Positions 34,222 through 41,583 of a stretch of DNA of 64,000 nucleotides are shown here, one piece after another (the stretch's first letter is position 1; each line of letters opens with the position of its first letter). The translations under genes were made by a program, and so were the position numbers. This stretch comes from Haloarchaeobius litoreus (GTDB lineage: Archaea > Halobacteriota > Halobacteria > Halobacteriales > Natrialbaceae). The notes under the pieces were generated by a model. That model did no database searches, was not told where the DNA came from, and worked only from the letters and a program-made list of their open reading frames with translations. The stretch covers positions 186,001 through 250,000 of the forward strand of contig NZ_JANHJR010000003.1 of assembly GCF_024495425.1 (NCBI RefSeq). The letters are read 5' to 3'.

Positions 34222-34752
34222 ATGGCAACCAACGAACTCGAGACCGAGCTGTTCGGACGTAGCGCCCGGTTCAACTACTCCGCGACGTGGGTCGGCTACG
34301 CGCTGCTGGGCCTCCGGCTCATCATGGGCTGGACGTTCTTCTACGCGGGCATCACGAAGGTCCTCGACCCGGACTGGTCGGCGAGTGGCTTCCTGCTGAA
34401 CGCCATCCCCGAGGGCAACCCCTTCGGCGGGATGTGGGCGACCATGGCCAACGAGTACGTCTGGCTCATCGACCCGCTGAACGCATGGGGGCTCACGCTC
34501 GTCGGGCTCGCGCTCCTGCTCGGCGCGTTCGTCCGCTTCAGCGCGTTCTGGGGCGCGATCATGATGCTGTTCTACTGGGCGGCCAGCCTGCCGCTCGCGA
34601 ACGGCATCGTCATCGACTCCCACATCGTCTACGCGCTGTTGCTGTTCGGCCTCGGCGCGTTCGGGGCCGGCCGCATCCTCGGCGTGGACGCGTACCTCGA
34701 GGAGCGTGACTTCGTCCGGGAGAACCGTCCGGTCCAGTACCTGCTCGGGTGA
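34222..34752 (+). CDS. DoxX family membrane protein
   Basis: A 176-residue protein with about four helices: LLGLRLIMGWTFFYAGITKV near 30-50 is the DoxX signature. A conserved loop with FLLNAIPEGNPFGGMW precedes helix 2, and LLFGLGAFGAGRILGVD ends helix 4. Homologues include the DoxD subunit of thiosulfate:quinone oxidoreductase, but without a DoxA partner nearby, that reaction cannot be assigned. It is followed 24 nt later by another small membrane protein gene, suggesting co-transcription. Confidence 0.85.
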   Translation: MATNELETELFGRSARFNYSATWVGYALLGLRLIMGWTFFYAGITKVLDPDWSASGFLLNAIPEGNPFGGMWATMANEYVWLIDPLNAWGLTLVGLALLLGAFVRFSAFWGAIMMLFYWAASLPLANGIVIDSHIVYALLLFGLGAFGAGRILGVDAYLEERDFVRENRPVQYLLG

Positions 34753-34776
34753 CCCGGCCGAGGTCCCCGTTCCACG

Positions 34777-35055
34777 ATGGTCTCCACGACACCGTTCGCC
34801 GTCCTGGCGAACGCGGTCTCGGTCGCGCTCGGCGGCGTCGTCGCGCACGTCGCCTACCGCGCACATCGACGGACCGCCTCGCGGCCGTTGCTCTGGCTGG
34901 CGGTCGGGCTGGCCGCGCTGACGGCCGCCGGCGTGCTCGGCGTCGCGGACGGGCTGGTGGGGCTCGACCCGACGGTGCGGCGACTGGGACAGGCCGTCGC
35001 GCTGGCGGTCGGTTTCGCGCTCGTGGCGGTAGCGCTCTACCAGCAGGTCGAGTGA
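34777..35055 (+). CDS. Small three-helix membrane protein (DUF7521-like)
   Basis: A 92-residue hydrophobic protein with three helices (VLANAVSVALGGVVAHVAYRA; WLAVGLAALTAAGVLGVADGL; AVALAVGFALVAVALYQQ). The Tyr/Arg-rich loop AYRAHRRTASRPLLW lies between helices 1 and 2. I recall this layout as a haloarchaeal DUF7521-type family, often near regulators; the function is unknown. It follows the DoxX gene closely. Confidence 0.72.
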   Translation: MVSTTPFAVLANAVSVALGGVVAHVAYRAHRRTASRPLLWLAVGLAALTAAGVLGVADGLVGLDPTVRRLGQAVALAVGFALVAVALYQQVE

Positions 35056-35068
35056 GCCGCCTGGCGGC

Positions 35069-35458
35069 TCAGCGGTGCGTCAGCGTTCCCTGGTCGTCGA
35101 TATCGAAGGCGATGAAGTCGTCGCCGTCGTCGTGAGGGTAGTAGTGGAAGTGGTCCTGGTCGGTCAGGAAGTTGTCGTCCTCGTAGGCGTCGTAACGTGC
35201 GATGTAGGGCCGCTTCTCGACGACCGCCTCACGGGTCTCACCGCCGTCGGCAGGGACATCGAAGCGAGCGTCGTAAACGAGTGCCTCACTTCGCGACCGG
35301 TTCTCGCCTGGACGCAACAGCTCGATATAGACCGTGTACGGACTGTCGTCGTGATTGAATACGGACAAATCGAGCGTCGCGGACCCGGAGGACAGTACTG
35401 AACACCCGGCCAACGAGGCCAGCGCGCCGGTCGTCGCGAGGAGGGCACGGCGTCTCAT
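35069..35458 (-). CDS. Secreted lipoprotein, function unknown
   Basis: A 129-residue protein with an N-terminal MRRRALLATTGALASLAGC signal: a basic start, a hydrophobic stretch and a lipobox ending at Cys19, so it is probably exported (a Tat-type double Arg is possible) and lipid-anchored. The mature part is a small beta domain (LDLSVFNHDDSPYTVYIELL) rich in Asp, His and Tyr near the end (DHFHYYPHDDGDDF). No known domain is recognised. Confidence 0.76.
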   Translation of the reverse strand: MRRRALLATTGALASLAGCSVLSSGSATLDLSVFNHDDSPYTVYIELLRPGENRSRSEALVYDARFDVPADGGETREAVVEKRPYIARYDAYEDDNFLTDQDHFHYYPHDDGDDFIAFDIDDQGTLTHR

Positions 35459-35521
35459 GCCCGTAGAGCATCTATCCCCACTGGTAAGTACCTTTTCCGG
35501 ACAGCAGACGCCGTCGCCGGT

Positions 35522-36325
35522 TCAGAAACTCAGCGGCTCCGCATCGTTCCACGTCGGCTCGAACTCGGCGTACACCTCGCCCGCGAACTCGGGGTCTTTG
35601 AGGTCTATCATCGCGAACGTCTCCCGGGAGCCCAGCGGGTTCGGCACCTGGATGACGACCTCCATGTCGTCGATGAGGTTGAACGTGCCCGTGACCTCCT
35701 CGCTCGTGCGCACCTGGAAGGAGTCCTCGCCGGAGAGGCGCTCCCGGTAGCGGCGGCCGACCTCCTCCGAGAGGGAGGCGACCATCTCGCGGGTGAGCAG
35801 CACGTCGACGTCGACGCCGCGCTCGATGGCCTCCTCCAGCTCCTCGACGATCTGGTCGCCGACCTCGGTCACGTCGAACTGGGGCGACGGCGTCGAGGCG
35901 ACCATGATGATGCGCTCGTCGGCCGCGGTGAGCCGTTCGAGCAGCAGGTCGGTCGTCTCCTCCTCGCCGACGGAGGCGGTCCAGAACTGCTCCTCGACGG
36001 GCTCGGCGGCGTCGAGCTCGTCCGACAGCTCGTCGACGATGTTCTCGTACTGCTCGGCCTTCTCCTCCAGCTCGCGTTTCTTGTCGTCCAGCAGGCGGTC
36101 GAGCGCGGTCGATGGCTCCACCGCGACGTACTTCTTCGGGCGGCTCGCGGTCTGTGACCGCACGAGATTGTACTGCTCGATGCTGTTCAGCACGTCGTAG
36201 ATGCGGCCCATCGGCACGTCGCTCGCCCGGGACAACTCCTTGGCCGTTGTCGGACCAGTGTTCAACAGCGCTCGGTAGGCTCTCGCCTCGTACTCCGACA
36301 GACCCAGGTCCCTCAAACTCGCCAT
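35522..36325 (-). CDS. TrmB family transcription regulator
   Basis: A 267-residue sugar-type regulator. The N-terminal winged helix starts MASLRDLGLSEYEARAYRALL and contains the recognition region DVPMGRIYDVLNSIEQYNLV. A coiled coil (about residues 80-115, DDKKRELEEKAEQYENIVDEL) follows, and then a ligand-binding domain (VGEEETTDLLLERLTAADERIIMVAST and onward). TrmB proteins bind sugars or metabolites and control transport or metabolic genes. The target cannot be told from this context, since the neighbours are not sugar genes. GTTTATG 26-32 nt upstream suggests a leaderless mRNA, and a short palindrome lies just beyond it. Confidence 0.9.
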   Translation of the reverse strand: MASLRDLGLSEYEARAYRALLNTGPTTAKELSRASDVPMGRIYDVLNSIEQYNLVRSQTASRPKKYVAVEPSTALDRLLDDKKRELEEKAEQYENIVDELSDELDAAEPVEEQFWTASVGEEETTDLLLERLTAADERIIMVASTPSPQFDVTEVGDQIVEELEEAIERGVDVDVLLTREMVASLSEEVGRRYRERLSGEDSFQVRTSEEVTGTFNLIDDMEVVIQVPNPLGSRETFAMIDLKDPEFAGEVYAEFEPTWNDAEPLSF

Positions 36326-36357
36326 AATAAACAGTGTCTCAGTGGAGAACCATAAAC

Positions 36358-36371
36358 ACAACGGTAGTTGT
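36358..36371. promoter_or_regulatory. Short inverted repeat upstream of the TrmB gene
   Basis: ACAACGGTAGTTGT has 5-bp arms and directly abuts the GTTTATG promoter element of the TrmB gene (minus strand), where BRE and activator/repressor sites normally sit. Autoregulation is possible, but the arms are short. Confidence 0.25.
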
Positions 36372-36440
36372 TTCGTCGGCAGGTGTCCCGAACCGCACGC
36401 AGGCGTCGGGTCGGCGGCCACCTGGGTGCGCCCCGATGGT

Positions 36441-38114
36441 TCAGCGCACCAGCTCGGAGACGCGCCCGCTGAGTTCTTCCGGCGTCGTGGCTGGCTCGCT
36501 CGTCTCGTCGCCACGGACCACATAGGCCGCCTCGCTCGCCTCGAACCCCTCGGCGGCCGGCACCACGACCTTCTCGTGGTCTGCCATCCTGAGCGCGGCA
36601 CGGTGGAGGTCGCTCCCCGCGTCGGCCGTCACGGCGATGACGAGCGGCTCGTTCAGCAGCCGCGACACCGCGCTCCCGTAGGCCGCGATGCGCACGCCGA
36701 AGCGGTCCGCCGCGCCCGCGAAGGCCGCAAGCGTCCCCCGGGCCACCTCGCGGTAGCGCTCCTCCCCCGTCAGCACCGCGAGGTCGACCAGCGCGTCCGC
36801 GAACTCCACGTTGCCGTCGAGCGGGCGCAGGGGACGGTCGAGCAGCCCCGCGCCCTCCCGGGGGCCGTCGACGAACGACTCGCCGGAGCGGAGCGTCTCT
36901 ATCGTGTGGTCCGCGACGGCCCGAGCGATCTCGGTCGGGGTCGCGTCGGCGTTCGCATCGGCGAGCGCGTCCGGGCCGAGCACCTGCCGCGCACGCGTCA
37001 GCGCCCCCACGACCCGCGCGTGGTCGACGAGCAGCCCCGACGCGCCCACCTCGTCGGCGGTCCGGTAGTGCGTGACCACGCCGTCGTCCACGAGGTCGTC
37101 GACGAGATGGGTCAGCGCGCGCTCGCCGTACCGACGCGCACCCTCGTCGTCGGTGTAGCCGTGGTAGGTGAGGAGGCCATCGACCGCGAGCGCGTTCCAG
37201 TCCGCGAAGACGGTGTCGTCGACGGACGGGGCGGGGGCGTCCTCGCGGTCGCTCGCCGCCGCCGTGTAGTAGTCCCGACCCTCGCCGGCGGCCTGGCTCC
37301 CCGCGAACGCCTCGCCCGTCCAGAGCGTCGTCGTCAGGTAGTCCACCGTCGACGCCGCGGGCTGGCGGAGCTCTTCCTTCCCCGTCAGCAGGTAGGCGTT
37401 CGCGAACGCCCGAACCAGCGCCGCGTTCGTGTCCAGCACCTTCTCGTAGTGCACGTCGGTCCAGTCCGGGTTGCCCGCGAACCGGAAGAATCCGCCCTCG
37501 TAGTCGTCCAGCAGGTTCGCGCTCACCGCGTTCAGGCTCCGTAGCGCCTGCTCCCGCTCACGCTTCAGCGCGAACTCGATGGTCCGCGGCAGCGGGAACT
37601 TCTCCGCCTCGCCCCAGCCACCCGCCTGCTCGTCGTACGCCGCCATGAGCTGGCCGACCAGGTTCGACTCGATGTCCGGCGTGAGCTCTCCCGCGGGGGT
37701 GTCCGTCCCCTGGAGCGCCCGCGGGACTCTCCCGGCGGACGCCCCCTTCCCGTCCCACATCTCCCGCACCGAGTCGAGCACCTGCCGCATCCCGTCCACG
37801 CCGAGGTAGCCCGCGCCCGTCAGGACCTCGCCCTCGGGCGTGAGGAACACCGTCGACGGGAACCCGCCCATGTTGTAGCGATCTCGTACTCTGGGATGGC
37901 GGTCGACGTCCACTCTGACCGGCACGAACCCGTCGTTCACGTTCGCCGCGATCCGCGGCTCGTCGTACGTCTCCCGGTCCATCTCGTGACAGTGCGAGCA
38001 CCAGGTTGCGGAGAGCGAGAGGAGGACCGGCTTGTTTCGAGCGTCTGCTGCGTCGAAGGCGTCCTGGCCCCACTCCCGCCACTCGACGCGCGTCTCGACT
38101 GCGGACTCGTCCAT
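36441..38114 (-). CDS. DUF255 thioredoxin-fold / six-hairpin protein (YyaL-like)
   Basis: A 557-residue soluble protein. Residues about 10-110 form a thioredoxin-like DUF255 domain with the motif ATWCSHCHEM near residue 38. The rest is an alpha-helical barrel resembling N-acylglucosamine epimerase/cellobiose epimerase folds (for example GGWGEAEKFPLPRTIEFAL and VFADWNALAVDGLL). Many relatives are about 700 residues, so this is a shorter branch. The family includes human SPATA20; a redox or chaperone role is guessed but no substrate is known. The last dispersed repeat copy upstream separates it from the metalloprotease gene. Confidence 0.86.
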   Translation of the reverse strand: MDESAVETRVEWREWGQDAFDAADARNKPVLLSLSATWCSHCHEMDRETYDEPRIAANVNDGFVPVRVDVDRHPRVRDRYNMGGFPSTVFLTPEGEVLTGAGYLGVDGMRQVLDSVREMWDGKGASAGRVPRALQGTDTPAGELTPDIESNLVGQLMAAYDEQAGGWGEAEKFPLPRTIEFALKREREQALRSLNAVSANLLDDYEGGFFRFAGNPDWTDVHYEKVLDTNAALVRAFANAYLLTGKEELRQPAASTVDYLTTTLWTGEAFAGSQAAGEGRDYYTAAASDREDAPAPSVDDTVFADWNALAVDGLLTYHGYTDDEGARRYGERALTHLVDDLVDDGVVTHYRTADEVGASGLLVDHARVVGALTRARQVLGPDALADANADATPTEIARAVADHTIETLRSGESFVDGPREGAGLLDRPLRPLDGNVEFADALVDLAVLTGEERYREVARGTLAAFAGAADRFGVRIAAYGSAVSRLLNEPLVIAVTADAGSDLHRAALRMADHEKVVVPAAEGFEASEAAYVVRGDETSEPATTPEELSGRVSELVR

Positions 38115-38256
38115 GACTTGGGCTTCGGGTGTGCGTGCCTAAGGGTTGCGTGTTGTCGGTATTGGTTGGAGGACTGCGGGTCACCTGTGCGTTCGATACT
38201 CCCTTCGGTACCAGCCAGAAAACCCCTTCATTGACGAGAACGGCAAGAGAGAAGGA

Positions 38257-38550
38257 CAGCCAGAAAGCCCCGAGTGGCTGGAGTCGGGGGGCTTGCTGCG
38301 GTCCTCGTGCCTGCGGTCCTTGCGTCGCCCGCCTTCCTCCAGCCACTCGCCCCTTTCAGTCCCACCCGACCGAACCTCACGCCTCCCCAGCCGACTGCGA
38401 TGCTCGCTGGCGCTGTCGTTCGAAAGACGCCTCCGGCGTCTTTCGTGATGACGAGAGAGCGAAGCTCTCTCGAACCACGCTTCTCGCCCCTCGCACGGGT
38501 TCGGCTCGACACGCTCCCTTGCGGTCGCGCGTCTCGCCAGCCGCGCGCCA
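38257..38550. repeat. Dispersed stem-loop element, copy 2
   Basis: Fills the 459-base gap between the DUF255 gene and the metalloprotease gene. Left flank CAGCCAGAAAGCCCC (38257-38271); arm GAGTGGCTGGAG (38272-38283); 53-nt loop with CTGCGGTCCTCG and CTGCGGTCCTTG; arm CTCCAGCCACTC (38337-38348), a perfect 12-bp match; right flank CCCCTTTCAGTCCCACCC. A tail follows with a 33-bp block (38375-38407) identical to copy 3 and two perfect hairpins: GAAAGACGCC-tcc-GGCGTCTTTC (38422-38444) and CGAGAGAGC-gaa-GCTCTCTCG (38452-38472). A variant of the flank, CAGCCAGAAAACCCC, also occurs near 38215. Confidence 0.85.
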
Positions 38551-38573
38551 GACGGAAACTCAGGCTCGGGTCG

Positions 38574-39860
38574 TCACCCGAGGACTGGGACACGACGCGC
38601 GCTCTCGTTGGTGGCCGGCGGCATCACAGTGATGCTCCCGTCGTCGCCGGTCACGGTCGCGCCGTCGACGAAGCCGGCGTCGCCCCAGAGCACGACGACC
38701 GTCTCGTCGCTGACGCGCAACACGTCGAAGGCGTGCCCGTCGTGGCTCCAGCGGCCGTCGGTCGCGTTCGCGCGCTGGTCGAGGAACGCCTCGAACGCGC
38801 CCTCGAACTCGGTGGCGTTGGCGGCGTCGTCCCAGCGGAGCACCCAGGCGTGGCCCTGGTCGCTGCCCTGGAAGAACACGACCTCGCGGTCCATCCCCCA
38901 ACCGGCGGCGGCCTCGGCCGCACGGTCCGAACCGAGCGCGGGCCCGAGCAGGATCCGGGTGTACATTTCCCCGCGTACGTCCCGACGACCGGTCTCCCAC
39001 GCCGACGCGGAGGTGTTGGCGGTCACGGTGAGGTTCCGGGGCGGTTCGTCGCCGCGCTCGGGGTGGAGGACCTGCTCGGTGGTCCGCGGCGGGTCGGCGT
39101 ACACCTCGTCGAGCTGCTGTGGCGAGTCGATGCGCTGGTGGAGGTAGGCCGCGCCGAGGTAGTGGCCCGACCACATGACACGACGGACGATACCGAAGTC
39201 GTCCCACCGGGGTGCAATCTCCTCGCTCAGATTCCGCGAGTCGGACAGGTGCTCGTCGGCGTAGGTGTCCGCCACGTAGGTCGGGCCGCCTTCGACGAGT
39301 GCTCTCTGCACGGCTCCGCCGTCGGTCGTCTGGAGGTACTCGCGACCAATCTCGTCGAGCAACTGCTCTCGTCGACCGTCCGATTGGTACCGGTGCGATA
39401 GCTCGTGCGCCAGCACGTTCGCGATGATCGAATCCGACGCGTTCGGCCCGTACATGACGTTGACCGGACCGCCACTTCCGATGAGAACCCCTCCACCAGC
39501 GGGGAAAGACGTCACTTCCGTGCGTGCAAAAACGTAGTGGAGTCCCGAGGTCCCTCCTTTCGAGGCCACTGCGGACATGTTATTTCTCTGGTCCACGTTC
39601 ACCGTAACGGAGGAGACGTTACTCGGTTGGACACGCTGGACGTACTCGGCGATGGGTCGTACGTCGATGGCTAATGTATCACCTCTGACCCTCACCTCAG
39701 GTGAATTTGTTTCGTTCTCATTTGTTGTCGTCTGTTCTCTTACGTCTGTTTCTTCTGTTATATCTGAGGTGGTTTCAACAGTGTCTGTTGTGTTGGAACC
39801 GAAACTAGCACACCCAGCCAAGACCAATACAACGACTAAAATAGCGATTCCTTTCTCCAT
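38574..39860 (-). CDS. Lipoprotein surface metalloprotease (Hvo_1808-like)
   Basis: A 428-residue exported protein. The start MEKGIAILVVVLVLAGCASF is a lipoprotein signal with Cys18 as the lipid-modified residue. A Thr/Glu/Asn-rich linker follows (about 19-65). The catalytic core holds HELSH near residue 147, a gluzincin-type HExxH zinc site, with downstream Glu in ALVEGGPTYVADTYADEH near 190 as the likely third ligand. The rest is beta-rich. I recall a haloarchaeal Hvo_1808-like surface family with this motif. It starts 7 nt after the Cys-rich precursor gene on the same strand. Its first ~290 nt are AT-richer than the rest. Confidence 0.8.
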   Translation of the reverse strand: MEKGIAILVVVLVLAGCASFGSNTTDTVETTSDITEETDVREQTTTNENETNSPEVRVRGDTLAIDVRPIAEYVQRVQPSNVSSVTVNVDQRNNMSAVASKGGTSGLHYVFARTEVTSFPAGGGVLIGSGGPVNVMYGPNASDSIIANVLAHELSHRYQSDGRREQLLDEIGREYLQTTDGGAVQRALVEGGPTYVADTYADEHLSDSRNLSEEIAPRWDDFGIVRRVMWSGHYLGAAYLHQRIDSPQQLDEVYADPPRTTEQVLHPERGDEPPRNLTVTANTSASAWETGRRDVRGEMYTRILLGPALGSDRAAEAAAGWGMDREVVFFQGSDQGHAWVLRWDDAANATEFEGAFEAFLDQRANATDGRWSHDGHAFDVLRVSDETVVVLWGDAGFVDGATVTGDDGSITVMPPATNESARRVPVLG

Positions 39861-39867
39861 GGTCAAT

Positions 39868-40629
39868 TCAGCATGCGCCGCCAAAGCAAGTATGGCAGCA
39901 GTTGTAAGAGTCTTGGGGACAGCAGCAATACCTTAGAGACCCACCATTTGTATAGCAATCGAGAGTTTTAGTACAGCAGACTACGTCGCGCTCTCTACAC
40001 CCACAGTTTGCTACCCCTGTGGTACACGCGTTGTCAAGATAGTAACATCCATCATCACTCTGTATCTCGCCATCAGTTATACTTATGACGGTGGCCTCAT
40101 CCGAATTTTCGGTGGTTGGTATAATCACGGCGTACTGTCTTCCAACCTCAGGTTCTACGTTGATACCAATTGTTCTATCCTCGGTTTCTTTGCGGATGTG
40201 AATGTGTGCCCGTTGTTCCTGTGCTTCTTCCTCTGTCCCATCGGCAGGAACTGGCTTGTTATCAGTATAGACCTGAACCCTATCATGGTTTACCTCTGCC
40301 ACGTCGGCTGACTCGATATAACCTTCCCGACGCAGATATTCCAGCAGCTCGGAAGCCTCTTCGTTCACCGTCTCAATTGCATCCTCTTCCGGTTGGTACT
40401 GACTGATAATCTCTTGTCGTCTGATTTCTGCTGTAACGTCACCAGTGGGATCAATCGCCGAAGCGATTCCAGTGAACCCGAGTGATGCAGCCCCTGCTGA
40501 CAGTCCTCCAAGTACCTTCCGTCGAGAGAATATATCATCTTCTGGTTGTTCTGTTACAGACTCTGAACCGTCGTCCATTGACCCGATTAGCTCCTGTTTC
40601 TTCATGGGTTCATCTCTGTCAGATGCCAT
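39868..40629 (-). CDS. Tat-exported precursor with 14-cysteine C-terminal peptide
   Basis: A 253-residue protein I do not recognise as a named family. After about 33 polar residues comes a twin-arginine signal: FSRRKVLGGLSAGAASLGF with Arg36-Arg37 and a small-residue site near ASA58. Residues about 60-191 are an acidic domain without any cysteine (ELLEYLRREGYIE; HIHIRKETEDRTIGINVEPE). The last 62 residues contain all 14 cysteines (for example NCGC, VVCC, YCCC, NCCHTC, GGAC at the end). This layout, exported N-part plus Cys-rich tail, recalls halocin C8-type precursors, but no sequence match is claimed. The gene is AT-rich, leaderless and heads a two-gene unit. Confidence 0.75.
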   Translation of the reverse strand: MASDRDEPMKKQELIGSMDDGSESVTEQPEDDIFSRRKVLGGLSAGAASLGFTGIASAIDPTGDVTAEIRRQEIISQYQPEEDAIETVNEEASELLEYLRREGYIESADVAEVNHDRVQVYTDNKPVPADGTEEEAQEQRAHIHIRKETEDRTIGINVEPEVGRQYAVIIPTTENSDEATVISITDGEIQSDDGCYYLDNACTTGVANCGCRERDVVCCTKTLDCYTNGGSLRYCCCPQDSYNCCHTCFGGAC

Positions 40630-40650
40630 TGTATTCCGATAGAAATAGCC

Positions 40651-40662
40651 AATAATAATAAA
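40651..40662 (-). promoter_or_regulatory. TATA box of the Cys-rich precursor operon
   Basis: On the minus strand TTTATTATTATT lies 22-33 nt before the ATG at 40629, giving a leaderless transcript and fixing the start codon. It is the strongest AT-rich promoter block in the region and would drive both the precursor and the metalloprotease gene. Confidence 0.6.
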
Positions 40663-40767
40663 TCTTTGGTTCGGAGCGATAGGTATTCGAATATAAGAAA
40701 TACTGGCGCAACTCACGGTCATAAAAATAGAAAAAGGGCTTTGAGGGGTGGCCCGCTACACCCGGAC

Positions 40768-41355
40768 ATGCGAACGCTCCGGTACATCGGGCTGCTGTTG
40801 CTCATCCCCCTGCTCGATGCGATCCTGCTCGTGGCCATCGCGGCCTGGGGCTTCCTCGGTCCCATCGAGACGGTCGCGCTGGTCGTCCTGACCGGGCTCA
40901 TCGGGATGTTCCTCGTCCGCGCCGAAGGCCGCAGGACAATCCGGAAGATACAGCGCAAGCTCGCCGAGGGGAAGGCCCCGACGAACGAGCTCATGGACGG
41001 CGGCCTGCTCATCGCGGCCGGGGCGTTCCTCCTCACGCCCGGGTTCGTCACCGACGCGCTGGGCGTCCTGCTCACCATCCCCGTCACCCGGGTGCCCATC
41101 CGCGTCGTCCTGAAGAAGTACGTCGTCACGCCGTACATCGACAAGCAGGTCGACGGGATGGCCTCGGGCAACGTCTGGACCTACGGCTTCCCCGAGGACG
41201 AGGACCCGTTCGAGAACGTCGGCGGCGCGAGCGGCGGTGGCGGCGGCTTCGGCGGCCCGGGCGCTGGCTCCGGCGACGTCGGCGGTAACCCCGACGACGA
41301 CGTGTACGACCTCGGCGACGACGCCTACGACATCGAGTTCGAGGAGAAGGACTGA
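40768..41355 (+). CDS. fxsA: FxsA family membrane protein
   Basis: A 195-residue protein. Residues 1-110 are the FxsA domain with helices IGLLLLIPLLDAILLVAIAAWG, IETVALVVLTGLIGMFLVRAEG and GGLLIAAGAFLLTPGFVTDALG, the last being the diagnostic motif. The tail (about 130-195) is Gly/Asp-rich and probably disordered in the cytoplasm. E. coli FxsA affects phage exclusion; its archaeal role is unknown. ATAAAAATAG at 40721-40730 is a likely promoter. It is divergent from the Cys-rich precursor gene. Confidence 0.9.
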   Translation: MRTLRYIGLLLLIPLLDAILLVAIAAWGFLGPIETVALVVLTGLIGMFLVRAEGRRTIRKIQRKLAEGKAPTNELMDGGLLIAAGAFLLTPGFVTDALGVLLTIPVTRVPIRVVLKKYVVTPYIDKQVDGMASGNVWTYGFPEDEDPFENVGGASGGGGGFGGPGAGSGDVGGNPDDDVYDLGDDAYDIEFEEKD

Positions 41356-41433
41356 GCGTGCGACGGCGTGCCGATGGACTGCGAGAAAGAAACGTTTAAA
41401 CGTTCCACCACTCAACTCAAAATCGCAGCCTTC

Positions 41434-41507
41434 GGGCCGATAGCTCAATCAGGTTGAGCGCCACTCTGATAAGGTGGAGGCTCTCGGTTCAAATCCGAGT
41501 CGGCCCA
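41434..41507 (+). tRNA. tRNA-Ile (GAT anticodon)
   Basis: A 74-nt cloverleaf. The acceptor stem GGGCCGA pairs with TCGGCCC and A is the discriminator. The D-arm is AGCTCAATCAGGTTGAGC. The anticodon arm CCACT-CTGATAA-GGTGG reads GAT (Ile). The T-arm is CTCGG-TTCAAAT-CCGAG. No intron and no encoded CCA. An AT-rich TTTAAAC lies about 40 nt upstream, and a T-run follows the gene. Confidence 0.97.
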
Positions 41508-41583
41508 CTTTTCGCGGACCCACGACCGACCAGCAGTGCGTGACGGCCGAACGGTTTTGCCTCCGGGGAGAGTCGCGTGCACC

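Noticed and set aside
36342-37544. 400-residue plus-strand ORF opposite the DUF255 gene
   Set aside because: Arg/Val-rich shadow with low complexity; the minus strand encodes a full recognisable domain architecture.
38228-38593. Minus-strand ORF of 121 residues in the gap after the DUF255 gene
   Set aside because: It is a reading through the dispersed stem-loop element; similar peptides (GLKGA-type) arise from the other copies, so it reflects the repeat and not a protein.
40666-40767. Upstream in-frame extension of the FxsA ORF (34 residues)
   Set aside because: The FxsA family begins with the first membrane helix at MRTLRYIGLLLL, and a TATA-like element lies inside the extension.
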